Below the pieces are notes generated by a model. It made no database searches. It worked only from the letters and a program-made list of their open reading frames with translations, and was not told where the DNA came from. A DNA stretch of 64,000 bases from Mycoplasma testudineum (GTDB lineage Bacteria; Bacillota_I; Bacilli_A; Mycoplasmatales; Metamycoplasmataceae): NCBI RefSeq assembly GCF_002245785.1, contig NZ_NNCE01000003.1, forward strand, positions 1 to 64,000. Reading direction: 5' to 3'. A program made the position numbers and the translations under genes. Shown piece by piece: positions 18,337 to 29,323 of this stretch; within the stretch, counting starts at the first letter, position 1; each line of letters opens with the position of its first letter.

Positions 18337-20922
18337 CTATTCTTGATTAGGATTTTCAGGTTCAGTTTTAACATTATTACCTTGCGGCACAATGTGTTGA
18401 AAAGCATCTAAAAGTTGCTTTCTTTGCTCAGGATTTAGTGTATTTACAAATGGTAGTAAATCAGCATTCAATGAACTTAAATCATTATTTTTTAATGCTT
18501 CGATATCTTTTTCACTTATTAATAAATTGTGCTGTCTTGCGATATCTCCTGCATTTCTTCTTGGTTGAGCAGAATAATTATTAAATAAAGAAGCTACTGA
18601 TTGAAGAGCTATTTCAATTAATAAATTATCAAATTTTTTAGTCCCTTGTTCTGTATAAACTTGATAAGGATTTTTTTGTGCATATTGAACTAAATTAGTA
18701 TTTGAACGTAATTTATCCATTGAATTAATATGGTTTTGTCATAGTGCATCTAATTGAGTTATTATTTTAATTCTTTCTTCTGCATTAATTACTTCTTCAC
18801 CATAATTGTCGCCAATGTTAAGTCTTAATTCTTCATATTCATCTGCTAAAACATCGCTTACAAAAGATATTAATTCTTCTTTATGTAAAGAAGCTAATTT
18901 TTCTTTTTTAAATTTATAAGGAAGTTGTGTTAAAAATTGCTCGTTTAAATAGTTGGTAAACTTTTCGTAATTAATGTCACCATTTTGTAAGTAAAAAGTT
19001 GGCAATTTAAGTAAATGTTCAACACTTCTAACAATCATTCTTTCGATAATATACATGTGATCTTTGATAGTTAAAATTAAGTCTCTTTGTGAATAAATTA
19101 AATCTCTTTGCTGACGAATAACATCGTCGTAATTTAAAACAGTTTTTCTTGAATCGTAATTGAAACCTTCAATTTTTTTCTGGGCTCGGTTCACAACACT
19201 TAATAAACCTTTATCATTAATTGGATCTTGACCAGCTTTAGCAAATATTTTTTTTCATCTATCTTGAACTGAAAAACGAAGAATTAATTGATCATCAAGA
19301 GAAAGGAAAAATCTTGAATAACCAATATCGCCTTGTCTACCACTTCTTCCTCTTAATTGATTATCAATTCTTCTACTTTCAGCTTTTTCGGTTCCAAGAA
19401 CATATAAACCACCAACTTCAAGAGATTTTTTATCAGGCTTAATATCAGTTCCTCTACCAGCCATATTTGTAGCAATAGTAACTGCTCCAAATTTACCAGC
19501 ACGACTAACAATATCAGCTTCACTAGAATTTTGTAAGGCATTTAAAACAGTATGCGGGATGCCTTCTTTTTTAAATAGTCTATGTAATTCTTCGGATTGT
19601 TCAATTTGCTGAGTTCCGATTAAAAGTGGCTGGCCAGTCGCATGGACTCTTTTAACTTCATTTACAATTCCTCTGTTTTTACTTTCCATATCTAGATAAA
19701 TTACATCTTCATCGTCGATTCTAACAATTGGTTTATTTGTTGGAATTACGTTGACTCTCATGTTGTAAATATCAATAAATTCTTGTTCTTCTGTTTTTCC
19801 AGTTCCTGTCATTCCTGATAGCTTTTTAAACATTCTGAAAAAATTTTGATATGTAATAGTTGCTAATGTTTTTGTTTCTGGTTCAATTTCTAAAAGTTCT
19901 TTTGCCTGGATAGCTTGTTGAAGACCTTCTGAATAAGCTCTTCCTTCCATGACTCTACCTGTAAAAGCATCTACTAATTCAATTTTACCTTCTCTAACTA
20001 TGTACTCAACATTTATTGACATAATTTTATGAGCTCGAAGCGCATTTTGAATTCGGTGAACTAATTCACTATTTTTAATGTCATACAAATTGTGTAAATT
20101 AAAAAATTTATTAGCTTTATTAATTCCACTTTCAGTTAATTTAATTGTTTTACTTTCTTCGTCAATTTCAAAATCTTCTTTAGAAATTGTACGAACATAT
20201 TGATCAGCACTTTGATATAAAGCAGAGTTATTTTCTTCACCACCGGAAATGATTAATGGAGTCTTAGCTTCATCAATTAAAATTGAATCTACTTCGTCAA
20301 TTAAAATGTAATTTAAGCCGCGTTGCACTTTTTGATCCATTGATTTAACCATATTGTCTCTAAGATAATCAAATCCTAATTCTGAGTGAATTGAATAAGT
20401 TACATCACAAGCATACATTTGACGTTTTAAATTTGGGTCCATTTGTGGTTTATTTGTACAAACTGTAATTCCTAAAAAATTGTGCACTTGTCCCATTTCA
20501 AGTGCATCACGTTCAGCTAGATATTCATTAACTGTTGAAACAATTACACCTTTACTTTCCAAGGCATTTAAATAAACTGGAGCAATAGAAGTAATTGTTT
20601 TACCTTCCCCGGTTTTCATTTCCGCCACTGAACCTAAATCAAGAATAATTCCGCCAATCATTTGCACATCATATGGGAACTTTCCTAAGATTCTATAAGT
20701 AGCTTCTCTAGCAGTTGCAAATGCCTCTTCTCTAATATCTTCTAGCGTTTCGCCTTCTTGCAGTCTCTTGCGAAATATTTCTGTCATTTGCCGCAAATCT
20801 TGATCCGACATATTTCGAAACTTATCTTGGTAAGAATTTATTTTAACCAAAGAAGCTTCAGCTATTCTCATTTCTGTAGATTTAAAAACTGTATTAAATG
20901 AATTTTTTAACTTATCAAACAT
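18337..20922 (-). CDS. secA: Preprotein translocase ATPase SecA
   Basis: Motor of the Sec export pathway, 861 residues. Walker A MKTGEGKT (about 102-109), LIDEVDSILIDEA, GMTGTGKTEEQEF, TNMAGRGTDIKP and GRSGRQGD are all present, followed by the helical scaffold with LDALWQNH. The C-terminal zinc finger of many SecAs is missing; the tail is short and acidic. TGA codons in the C-terminal third are Trp. ATG 20922 is preferred: TAAAAT ends seven bases upstream, and the alternative ATG three codons earlier lies within that spacing. Confidence 0.97.
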
Positions 20923-20929
20923 ATATAAC

Positions 20930-20935
20930 ATTTTA
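20930..20935 (-). promoter_or_regulatory. -10 box of secA (leaderless)
   Basis: TAAAAT on the minus strand seven bases before ATG 20922, with no Shine-Dalgarno. Confidence 0.45.
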
Positions 20936-20972
20936 CTAAATAATTACTTATCCAAGTTTTATTATTAAAGAA

Positions 20973-20998
20973 CAAAAAACGCACTTATAAAAGTGCGG
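20973..20998 (-). terminator. Terminator of tig
   Basis: CGCACTT (20980-20986) pairs with AAGTGCG (20991-20997), followed by seven or more Ts on the minus strand, just after the tig stop. Confidence 0.85.
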
Positions 20999-21015
20999 AA
21001 TTTATATTGTTAAGC

Positions 21016-22467
21016 TTATTTTTTAGTTTTTGTTTCTTTTTTAGCAGCAGGTTGTTTGTCTGCTTTTGAAGAATTATTTATTTCTTTTTCAGCTGTTGCT
21101 TTTTCACTTGCAAGTAATTTTGCTTTATCTTCTTCAAGTCTTTTAGCTTCTATTTTAGAAATTTCAGCAAATGCTTTTTCATCATTTAATTCGATTAATT
21201 TATTTATGATCATTTCATTAACTATCGATACTTGCATTTGAGCTTTTGGTAAAGCATCTTTAACAGATTTTAAAGGCATACCATATTGACTTGCTAATCT
21301 AATGTAGAAGCTTTCATAATCTTTTTCTTCAGCATTAATTTTTTCAAGTCGAGAAACTTCAATCATTATCATTTGTTCTGTTAAAGATTTTGTTGCTTCA
21401 GCTTTAATTTGTTCAGCTAGTTTTTCTTCATCCATTTTTGTAAATTCTAAATATTCAGGACGAGTAATACCTTGTTGTTTTAATGTTTCTTCAAATTTTT
21501 CATTGATTTTTTTCATTTCTTTTAAAACTAAAACACGTGGGTAAACTATTTCACTTTTTTCATCGATAGCTTTTATAATTGCAGTTTTGAATTCTGCTTT
21601 TGAACGCTCAATTAATTCAACATCTAATTTTTCTTTAACATATTTTGTTAATTGTTCAACAGTAGAAACATTTTCAATTCCTAATTTTTCAATGAACTCT
21701 TTTGTTAATTCAGTTTTTTCTCGTTTTTTAACTGCTTTAACAACAATTTTGAAAACTGCATCTTTAGCTTTATATTCATCAACATAATAATCTTTTGGGA
21801 AAGTAACTTTAACTTCAGATTTATCACCTTTTTTAAGACCTACAAGTTGATCTTCAAAACCTGGAATAAATGTGCCTCCACCAATTATTAAACTGTGATC
21901 TTCTGCTGCTCCACCTTCAAATTCTTTACCATCAATAAATCCAGTAAAGTCAAAAGTCATGTCATCACCTTTTTCAGCTTTTTCATTAGATTCAACTAAT
22001 TTTGAATGTCTTTTAACAATTGTCTTGATTTCTTCATCAATATCTTTTTGTGTAGGTTTGATTGAGCCAAATTTAACACCTAATTTTTTGTATTCAAACT
22101 TTTTCATTTCTGGATATGTTGGAAATGAAAAAGAAATTGTTAATTCAGAATCTGAAATTTTTGATACATCAAAAGTAGGATGATCGATAACTTGATCAGT
22201 ATCTTTAATTTCTTTTAATGCTTCTTGTAAATAAACTTGTAAAAACTTCTGACTTAATGCTTCTTGTCAAATAGATTGTGAAGAAATCATTTTGCTTGCT
22301 ACTTTTTTCTTTGCTTCAGTTAATTTTGATTGACGCATTCCTTTTATTTTTAAATTAGTTGCTAGTTTATTAAAGGCTTTTTTCTGAGCTTCTGCCCATG
22401 ATTCACTTGGAACTTGGATTTCTACTTTAATTTCACTGTTTACTTTATCAAATGATCTATTAGCCAT
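21016..22467 (-). CDS. tig: Trigger factor (ribosome-bound chaperone, peptidyl-prolyl isomerase)
   Basis: The 483-residue protein has the N-terminal ribosome-binding domain with GMRQSK in place of the usual G-F-R-x-G-K signature (about residue 43), an FKBP-type domain (about 150-240) with FTGFIDGKEFEGG and IPGFEDQLVG, and a helical C-terminal domain. It ends in a Lys/Glu/Ala-rich tail of some 60 residues that E. coli trigger factor lacks. One TGA (22267-22269) is Trp. The start follows AAAGGAG. It is monocistronic, with a strong terminator. Confidence 0.92.
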
Positions 22468-22788
22468 TTTTTCTCCTTAATTTGTAGTAATTGCGTTATT
22501 TATAATTATATTCTAATATTTTTTTGCCTTTTCAAATGTTTTTAATAATTTTGTAGCATTTTTATTATGAGCAACTGAAGTATAGTTTGAAAAATAACAA
22601 TGATAAAACCTATAAAAAACAGAACAATAAATTTTTCAATTCATATTGATAAATTTTGTTTTTTAATTTACAGTTTGTACTTAAATAAATTCCATAGTTT
22701 GTTGATTGCTTAAAATAAAAATTGGATTTTTTAAGAAACAAATGCAAGTAAAATATCAATACAGTCTTAAAAAAAGGCAATAAAAAAA
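22468..22788. other. Intergenic region without a recognisable gene
   Basis: About 320 AT-rich bases between tig and tRNA-Arg. A plus-strand frame of about 36 codons exists near 22600 but has no ribosome-binding site and no recognisable product. The minus-strand frame here overlaps the tRNA. It holds the tig promoter region and nothing else I can support. Confidence 0.5.
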
Positions 22789-22865
22789 TGGCGATCGCGA
22801 GAGGATTCGAACCTCCGACCACAAGCTTAGAAGGCTCGTGCTCTATCCAGCTGAGCTACGCAATC
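22789..22865 (-). tRNA. tRNA-Arg (TCT anticodon)
   Basis: The minus strand forms acceptor GATTGCG/CGCGATC, D-arm GCTCAGCTGGATAGAGC, anticodon stem CGAGC/GCTTG with loop CTTCTAA (anticodon TCT), T-arm around TTCGAAT, and encoded CCA. Confidence 0.95.
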
Positions 22866-22918
22866 ACACTTTTTTGATTATACAATAAAAATTAAACTCG
22901 TAAATAATTAATTGAACC

Positions 22919-22950
22919 ACATGTTTTAAATTTATAGATTTTAAACATGT
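22919..22950. repeat. Imperfect inverted repeat upstream of S8 protease
   Basis: ACATGTTTTAAA and TTTAAACATGT face each other around a short AT spacer. It lies about 120 bases upstream of the protease start and next to the tRNA-Arg promoter side. It could be an operator; it has no terminator-like T run. Confidence 0.35.
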
Positions 22951-23061
22951 TTGAACTAATCATTTAGTTATTTAACATTGCATATTATATCAGTTTTTTT
23001 AAAATAACCGTACTAATTTGTTTGATTCGCCAAAATTTTTCAATTTATAGTTACTTGTATT

Positions 23062-23067
23062 GATAAT
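23062..23067 (+). promoter_or_regulatory. -10 box of S8 protease gene (leaderless)
   Basis: GATAAT followed by six bases and the ATG at 23074; no Shine-Dalgarno. Confidence 0.45.
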
Positions 23068-23073
23068 GAATAA

Positions 23074-25357
23074 ATGAAAAAGAAAAATATAATAAAAAAA
23101 CTATTAAACATTGGACTATTAGCAAGTTTGCCGGTAACGTTTTTTGCATTGTCCTCAAATCACTTAAATACAGTTATTCACCGAGTGAAAAATGAAAATA
23201 ATACTAATGAAAAGGCAAATTGAAATGATTTTAGTATTAAAAATGGATATTCATTGTCTTACAAAGATACTGAAATTATTTCGGAAAGTTCATTAGTTGA
23301 TTATGAATGAGTAGATGAATATGAACAAACTGATGATATTACTTATCTATTTAGTGATGAAAATCAAAGACTAGATTTTATCGAAAAAGTAAATATTAAA
23401 ATTAGAAAATTACTAGATACAAATGTTGTGTCTCTTTATGAATCAAAATATTCGGGGATCGTAGTGTATTCATTTAAAAATAAATCAGACTTTGAAATTA
23501 ATTTAAAACTCATAAATGATATTTCAAATAATTATGATTCAATTGTTAACAAATTTATAGATTTAAAAGAAAATAATTTGCATGAAATTGTTAGTACAGC
23601 AGAAGTGATGCCTTACTATACACTATTTCAAGATAATCCATGAGATTGAAGAAACGATCCTGGATCATCATGAGATTGAGAAAAAATTGAAATAAACCGT
23701 TTTGTCGAAAAAAATAAATTATCAAATTTTGAAATGGTTGATAAATTTCAAGTTTTTGGATTAGATGATAATTATATAAATAAATTTAATTACAAACATC
23801 ACAAAGACATTAAAAGAGTTGGGATGATAGAATGGTGGGGAACTCCTGTTAATGAATACAGATTATTTAAAAATAAAATTAATTTACACTATCTATATTC
23901 TTGAGATCAAAGGTATTCTGATAACCAAACATATAATGACCTAATTAACGAAAATGATAAAGATGGACATATATTGAAAGGGCACAAATTTTTAGGAATT
24001 GATGCAACAATATTTGAACCAGCAATTTACAATATTGTCAACAGAACACGACTAGGTCTGTCTCATGCTACAGCAGTTGCTTCTATAATTATGGGAGCTG
24101 AATCAACAATATGAAACGGCGATATTTATGCAACGTCTCTAAAAAACAGCTATCGAGTTATGCCTTCATACGACACTTTAATTAACAACGGAATAAAACT
24201 AATTAACAATAGCTGGGGTTTTAAAAAGAAAATAGATAAGACAATTTTTTTCGATAAATTTGCAAACATTATAGATCGTATGGTTTATTTCAATAGAGAT
24301 TTAACAATTGTAAATGCAGCCGGTAATGATGCTAATCTTGATGGAGGAATTTATAAATATATTGATAGCTATAATTCATCTATGAATTCAATTATTGTAG
24401 GAGCGATTGAGCAAAATTATTTAGGTGATGAAAACAGACCGCTAGAAAACATGTATTTTTCAGAAATAAGTCGTGAAGATTACGATGATGATACAAAAAA
24501 AACATTACAATTATTTAACTGTTGCTGCCCCAGGAACTAATTTTGAAAAACATTTTCAAAATATGCAATATTTTATTAACAATATAAACATTAGAGATCT
24601 TGCCAATAAAATTTTAGAAATTATTAAAACCACTAAGCAGGTTGTTGAAATAATCCACAAAATTAATCTCGCAATATTAGATGCAATAAACCCATTTTCA
24701 TTTATTTTTAAATTATTGAGACTTCCAAATCCATTTGCAATTCCATTGAATGCAATTCATGATTTTTTCCAAAAAACTACTGATGACATTATAAATTTTC
24801 TTAATACTGAATTACTTAGAAAATTAAACGAATATACCTTAAGTCATGGTACATCATTTGCAGCACCTCTTATAACCAACTTACTCGCAATGCTTAAAAC
24901 AGAATATAAGGAGAAAATGGAAGCAGGAGATGAAGCATCAATTTCAAAAAATATCTTAATAGCTAGTTCATCATTTAACGGACAAACTCAAAATAATTTA
25001 TATGATCCAAAAATTGGTTTTGGAATACCAAATTACAAACTGATGAAGCAAGCTATTGAAAATTCTGTATTTAAAAAAATTGAAATTGGGATTAATTACG
25101 AAATGAAAAAAAGCTTCGAAAGTTCTCAACCAGTTCGGGTATCTAGTTCATGAGTTGCAAATAATGGAATAGAAATGGAATTATCTATTCTAAATGGTAA
25201 AGGTGAAATTGTTTTCAAAAGAAACAATAATAATTGAAATGTTTTAGTAGGCGAATTTACTCCTATACCTGGCGAAGAATATACTTTTAGAATAGGTAAT
25301 AGAAATAGATATAGAAGAGATCCGGTTGATGTTTCTTTAACTTATGTTCAAAAGTAA
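23074..25357 (+). pseudogene. Subtilisin-like (S8) exported serine protease, interrupted at an A8 tract
   Basis: An exported S8 peptidase with a lysine-rich signal anchor (about residues 1-28) and no lipobox Cys. The catalytic His lies in GLSHATAVAS (His331), the oxyanion Asn in NAAGND (Asn418) and the Ser in HGTSFAAP (Ser594 after the shift). At the first catalytic position the sequence reads RVGMIEWWG, so Glu253 stands where Asp is usual. The frame breaks at A8 (24495-24502): as given it ends at TAA 24540, while removing one A joins it to the frame carrying Ser and about 170 C-terminal residues, for roughly 760 in all. It may be phase-variable, decayed or a sequencing error. Many TGA codons are Trp. 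Confidence 0.75.
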
Positions 25358-25859
25358 AATTTCCTTATTTAAATTAGTAATTATGTCTCCGGTAGTTTTA
25401 GCCACCACACCAATTCTAATTTCTTGCGAACATTTTACTCTTTCGAGCTGAAAAGATAGACTTGAAAATAGCAAAAAAGAATTTCCAATGTGAATAAGAG
25501 AATTTATTACTAAATTTGGAAATGAAAATAAAGTTTACAATTATTTTTTTGAGCAAAATTATGAATTTTGAGCTAGGAACATTATTTATATAGTTCCAAA
25601 AGATTCTAGTTCAATCCAATCACTTAAATCTTCATTGCTATTTAATTATGTAAACAAAATAAATGCTAGTGGGTATACTAAAGTAAGACTTGAAGAATTT
25701 CATAATGGGTCAAAACCAATTGCACTGACACTTTTTTATCCTTTCCATGAAATGTTGATGAATAATTTTCAGGGATTGATAGATTTTCAAAATGCTTCAG
25801 ATTTAATAAAAAGAATAGATGTCTATATTCAATGAGCATATGATCACAGTACCTTTTAA
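25344..25859 (+). CDS. Lipoprotein overlapping the S8 protease gene
   Basis: A 171-residue protein starting inside the last codons of the protease gene (14-base overlap). The signal sequence ends in TTPILISC, with the lipidated Cys at residue 28. The mature part is charged and aromatic with no recognised domain; it needs TGA = Trp four times. Overlap with the protease suggests translational coupling and a shared surface role, such as anchoring or modulating the protease, but this is inference. A terminator follows. Confidence 0.7.
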
Positions 25860-25861
25860 AA

Positions 25862-25894
25862 AAATAGGGCACACTACTAATAAGGGCCCTATTT
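25862..25894. terminator. Bidirectional terminator
   Basis: Nine-base arms AAATAGGGC and complement, with A runs before and T runs after. It separates the plus-strand lipoprotein from the convergent end of the opp operon. Confidence 0.8.
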
Positions 25895-25916
25895 TTTATT
25901 AATACATTTTGAAAAC

Positions 25917-26597
25917 CTAACTTGCCTTTGCAAATGGTGCTAAATCATTTACAAATAGTGCCTCAAAATTAAAGCTTACATTTTCAGATATTTTATTTAA
26001 ATTGTTTGTACCATTATTGAAATATGTTCTTAATTTGTTAACCTGAATATTTGTGCTTGCAGAAATATTTGTATTCACTTCATATGAAAAACCTGATTCA
26101 ACAACAGAAGTATTTTGACCGGCATTTGAAACCACTTGCAATTCATAATAAACACTATATGTAAAAGTTAATTGCATGGTAGTTGGTTCAAAAGATACAT
26201 TAGAAATGTTCTGAATATTTTTAGAAATGGTTACAGAATTTTGTCCAACACTTCCATCTAAATTTCTTGTTTCTAAGGCTAATCTTGCAGATTCAATATC
26301 AGAATTAACTCTTGCGCTTACATTAGCAAAATAAACATTAGCAATGTCTGTTGTGAAATTATCTTGAATATATGTATATTTATCTGAATTACTAAATATA
26401 TTACCTTTAGGAAAGTTTTCAATAAATGTTGTATATAAATTTCTATTTTGGTTAGTTAATGCAATCGGAGCATTACTTTCAAGATTTTTAAAAAAGGAAT
26501 CTTGGCTTTCTTGTGAACACGAAATAGCAGCAATGGCAATTATGGGTGCACTTATTACAATTCCTGTAGAAAGAGCTATTTTTTTAAATTTGAACAT
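25917..26597 (-). CDS. Lipoprotein at the end of the opp operon
   Basis: A 226-residue lipoprotein: basic start, hydrophobic core, and AAISC with Cys at residue 27. The mature part is Asn/Ser/Thr rich and appears beta-rich; no family is recognised. ATG 26597 follows AAAGGAAC, which rules out an upstream ATG-like start. It begins ten bases after the stop of the small membrane protein and is followed by the shared terminator, so it is the last gene of the opp transcript. It may assist peptide capture, but nothing in the sequence proves this. Confidence 0.75.
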   Translation of the reverse strand: MFKFKKIALSTGIVISAPIIAIAAISCSQESQDSFFKNLESNAPIALTNQNRNLYTTFIENFPKGNIFSNSDKYTYIQDNFTTDIANVYFANVSARVNSDIESARLALETRNLDGSVGQNSVTISKNIQNISNVSFEPTTMQLTFTYSVYYELQVVSNAGQNTSVVESGFSYEVNTNISASTNIQVNKLRTYFNNGTNNLNKISENVSFNFEALFVNDLAPFAKAS

Positions 26598-26607
26598 AAG
26601 TTCCTTT

Positions 26608-27051
26608 CTAAAAATTCGGACCAAGAACTAATACAAATGGCAAGCTTAGTACAATTAAAAATAAAGCCATTAATATCGTTAAAACAAAAACTGAAATATT
26701 TTTATCTTCAAGAATTTTCCTAAAATGATATTCATCAACTCCGACGTAATCGTCTTGATTTCATTTATTCTTTTTATTATGATCTCGTCTCTTTTTAAAA
26801 TCATAACCAGGCTTAATTAACGAAGCCATAAAGCCAGTTTTGGTAATTATGATAAGCAATATGTTAATTACAATCAATGCTGCAGAAAGTGACATTAAGA
26901 TTGTTCAAATATTGTAGATTTTGTGACCATACTGTCATCATAAAATTGAACCAATTATCACTAATAAATTGAATAGTAATGCAACAATTAAAATTTTATA
27001 ATTAAATTCTTTTTTAATTCAAAAACCAATTTTTTTAAGCTTCTGCTTCAT
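26608..27051 (-). CDS. Small three-helix membrane protein in the opp operon
   Basis: A 147-residue protein with membrane helices near residues 18-40, 47-71 and 120-143 and a basic, charged loop between the second and third helices. It requires TGA = Trp (several Trp in the first half). The start overlaps the oppF stop by 17 bases, so translation is coupled to oppF. No family is recognised. The position suggests an accessory Opp component or an unrelated passenger. Confidence 0.7.
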
Positions 27052-29323
27052 TATTTACTGATGTTCATCTTTTGAATTGTTCTTCGGTTGCAAAAAGATT
27101 ATGTTCAGCATTTACTTCATACATTTTTGCAACATTAGGGAATCGTTGTTCAGCTAGATATTCTAAATTAAAATTAGAAGCTCTAAAAGGTATATTTGCA
27201 TTTGATAATTTTGGTATTGAATCAAATAAATTATTTGTATAAGGATGAAGTGGATTTTTGTAAATCTCTCTAGTTTCACCTTCTTCTACAATTTTACCTA
27301 AATGCATAATATGAATTTTATCTGCAATGTATTCAACCATTGATAAATCGTGAGCAATGAAAACTAAAGCAAATCCTCTTTTACGACATAAATCTTTTAA
27401 TAAATTAACAACCTGTGCTTGGATTGAAATATCAAGAGAAGCAATTGGTTCATCTGCCACAATAACTTTTGGATTACTAATTAAAGCTCTAGCAATAACA
27501 ATTCTTTGTCTTTGTCCTCCTGAAAATTCATGAGGATATCTATATGCAAATTGTCTTAGTAAACCAACATCTTCAAGTGATTTATAAATTAATTTTCTTA
27601 ATTCAATTTGCTTAATATGTAATTTAGAAAATGGGTCTTTTTTTATTCCAAAATAGTGCTTAATTTTATCTATATCTTTTGAAAGAATTCTTATTTCCAT
27701 TTCATAAGATTTCATAGTATCCATTTTGGCACTAAGAGTTGTTTTATAATTATTAATAGTATTTTTAACTTCTTTTTTATCGCTTGAATTACTTTTTATA
27801 TTTTCGAAAAATTTCCTATAAGTTTTTTTCAATAAATCGTCAATTTCTTTTTCATCTTTAGCAAAATTTTCAAATGTTTTCTTTTGTGATTCTATAGATA
27901 CATCTAACTGTTTAAATCTTTCTAAATATTTGTCTTCAAAAGCTTTAGTTTCTTTTGCAAATTCTGCTTTAGCAACATTTAGCAATTGAGTTACTTCTTC
28001 CAATTTTTCCGGTGTTGGTTCTGGAGCACTCATGCTTTTATATTTTTCTTTCATCTGTGCAATATCGCTTTTTGCTTTTGATATTTCAGTTGTAACTTTA
28101 TTTAGATGTTTTGCATTTTCTGTAAGATATGAACTGAAATCGAAAGACCAATTTTTATTAATTTGTAATTTTATATTTGTATCATCGTATTTTTTATCAT
28201 TTGATTTTATAACTGCTAATTGCTCTGAAAAATAATTGCTTAAAGAATCAATTAAATTAGATAATGTTTTTACAGATAGATAATTTAAATTTTTTTGGTG
28301 AGTTTTTAATTCAGAAATTATTTTAAGTGTTAAATATTTTTGCTTAACATTGAAATTATATTGTTTGAATTCTTTGCTAGATATACGATTATTATCAAAA
28401 TATTTGTAATCCGTTTTGTATTCATAAATGTAATTTTTTACAATATTAAGAGAACGATTTGAATATTCTCTTTTAAATTTTAGTAAATTTTTATATTTAT
28501 CATTTGCAGTTTTAATTTTTGCTTCCATTTCAACTTTTTTAGTTGATTGTTTTTGGAGTTTTTTAGTTAATAAATATTTTTGCTCGGCTTCTTTAAGATT
28601 TTTTTCATCAATTAATAGATCATTATTTCTATATTGCTTTTGATATTTTAAATATGAATTTTCAAGCAACTCTATTTGCTTATAAGTCATATTAATCATT
28701 TGATTCATTAAACTTTGTTTATCTTCATAAAATTTCGAAATACGATTAAAAATATCATCATGTGATTGATTTTGGTCAAAATTAAAAGAGTGTAACTTTT
28801 TTAATCATTTTTTTTGAAATTCAGCGATTAATGGGTTCTTATGTTGATAGATTAATAATTCAGATTTCAACATATCTCTTTTTAATGTATATTTGAAATG
28901 TCTAATGATTTGATTTCAGTCAGAAAATAAATTTTTGTATTGGTCTTTTAAAATACCATTTACAACTAAAGGTTCTTTTAAAATCGAAAATATGTTATGT
29001 TGTCCATTTAAAGATGTATGAGGGTCTTGAAATATCATTTGCATATTTCTTCTTAAAAACTTATTATTGGCTTTTGAAATTCTTTTACCGCTAATAATTT
29101 TATCGTCCATTGTAACGATACCAGAGTAGTCATCGTAAAGTCTAATCAAGCTTCTGCCAACTGTTGTTTTTCCCGAACCAGATTCACCAATTAAACCAAG
29201 AATTTCTCCTTCATTTAAATCAAAACTTATTCCGTCAACAGCTTTTACAACTCCTGAAGAAACTCGGAAATATTTTTTTAAATTATTAACACTAAGAATT
29301 TTTTTATTAGTTGTTATTTCCAT
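27035..29323 (-). CDS. oppF: Oligopeptide ABC transporter ATP-binding protein OppF (enlarged)
   Basis: The second ATPase of the Opp importer, 762 residues against about 310-330 in typical bacteria. Walker A GESGSGKT is at 46-53 and the Q-loop FQDPHTSLNG at about 98-107. The signature SGGQRQR is only at about 601 and Walker B VIVADEP follows, with PLHPYT near the C-terminus. The roughly 430-residue insertion between Q-loop and signature is rich in Lys, Glu and Tyr and predicted to be coiled-coil. One TGA cluster near 28710-28915 is Trp. The start overlaps oppD by 17 bases. Confidence 0.93.

Noticed and set aside
22610-22822. 70-codon minus-strand frame
   Set aside because: It reads into tRNA-Arg and has no ribosome-binding site or homology.
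25678-25872. Minus-strand frame antisense to the lipoprotein at 25344-25859
   Set aside because: It spans the bidirectional terminator and lacks a start site; the lipoprotein frame has a clear signal and lipobox.
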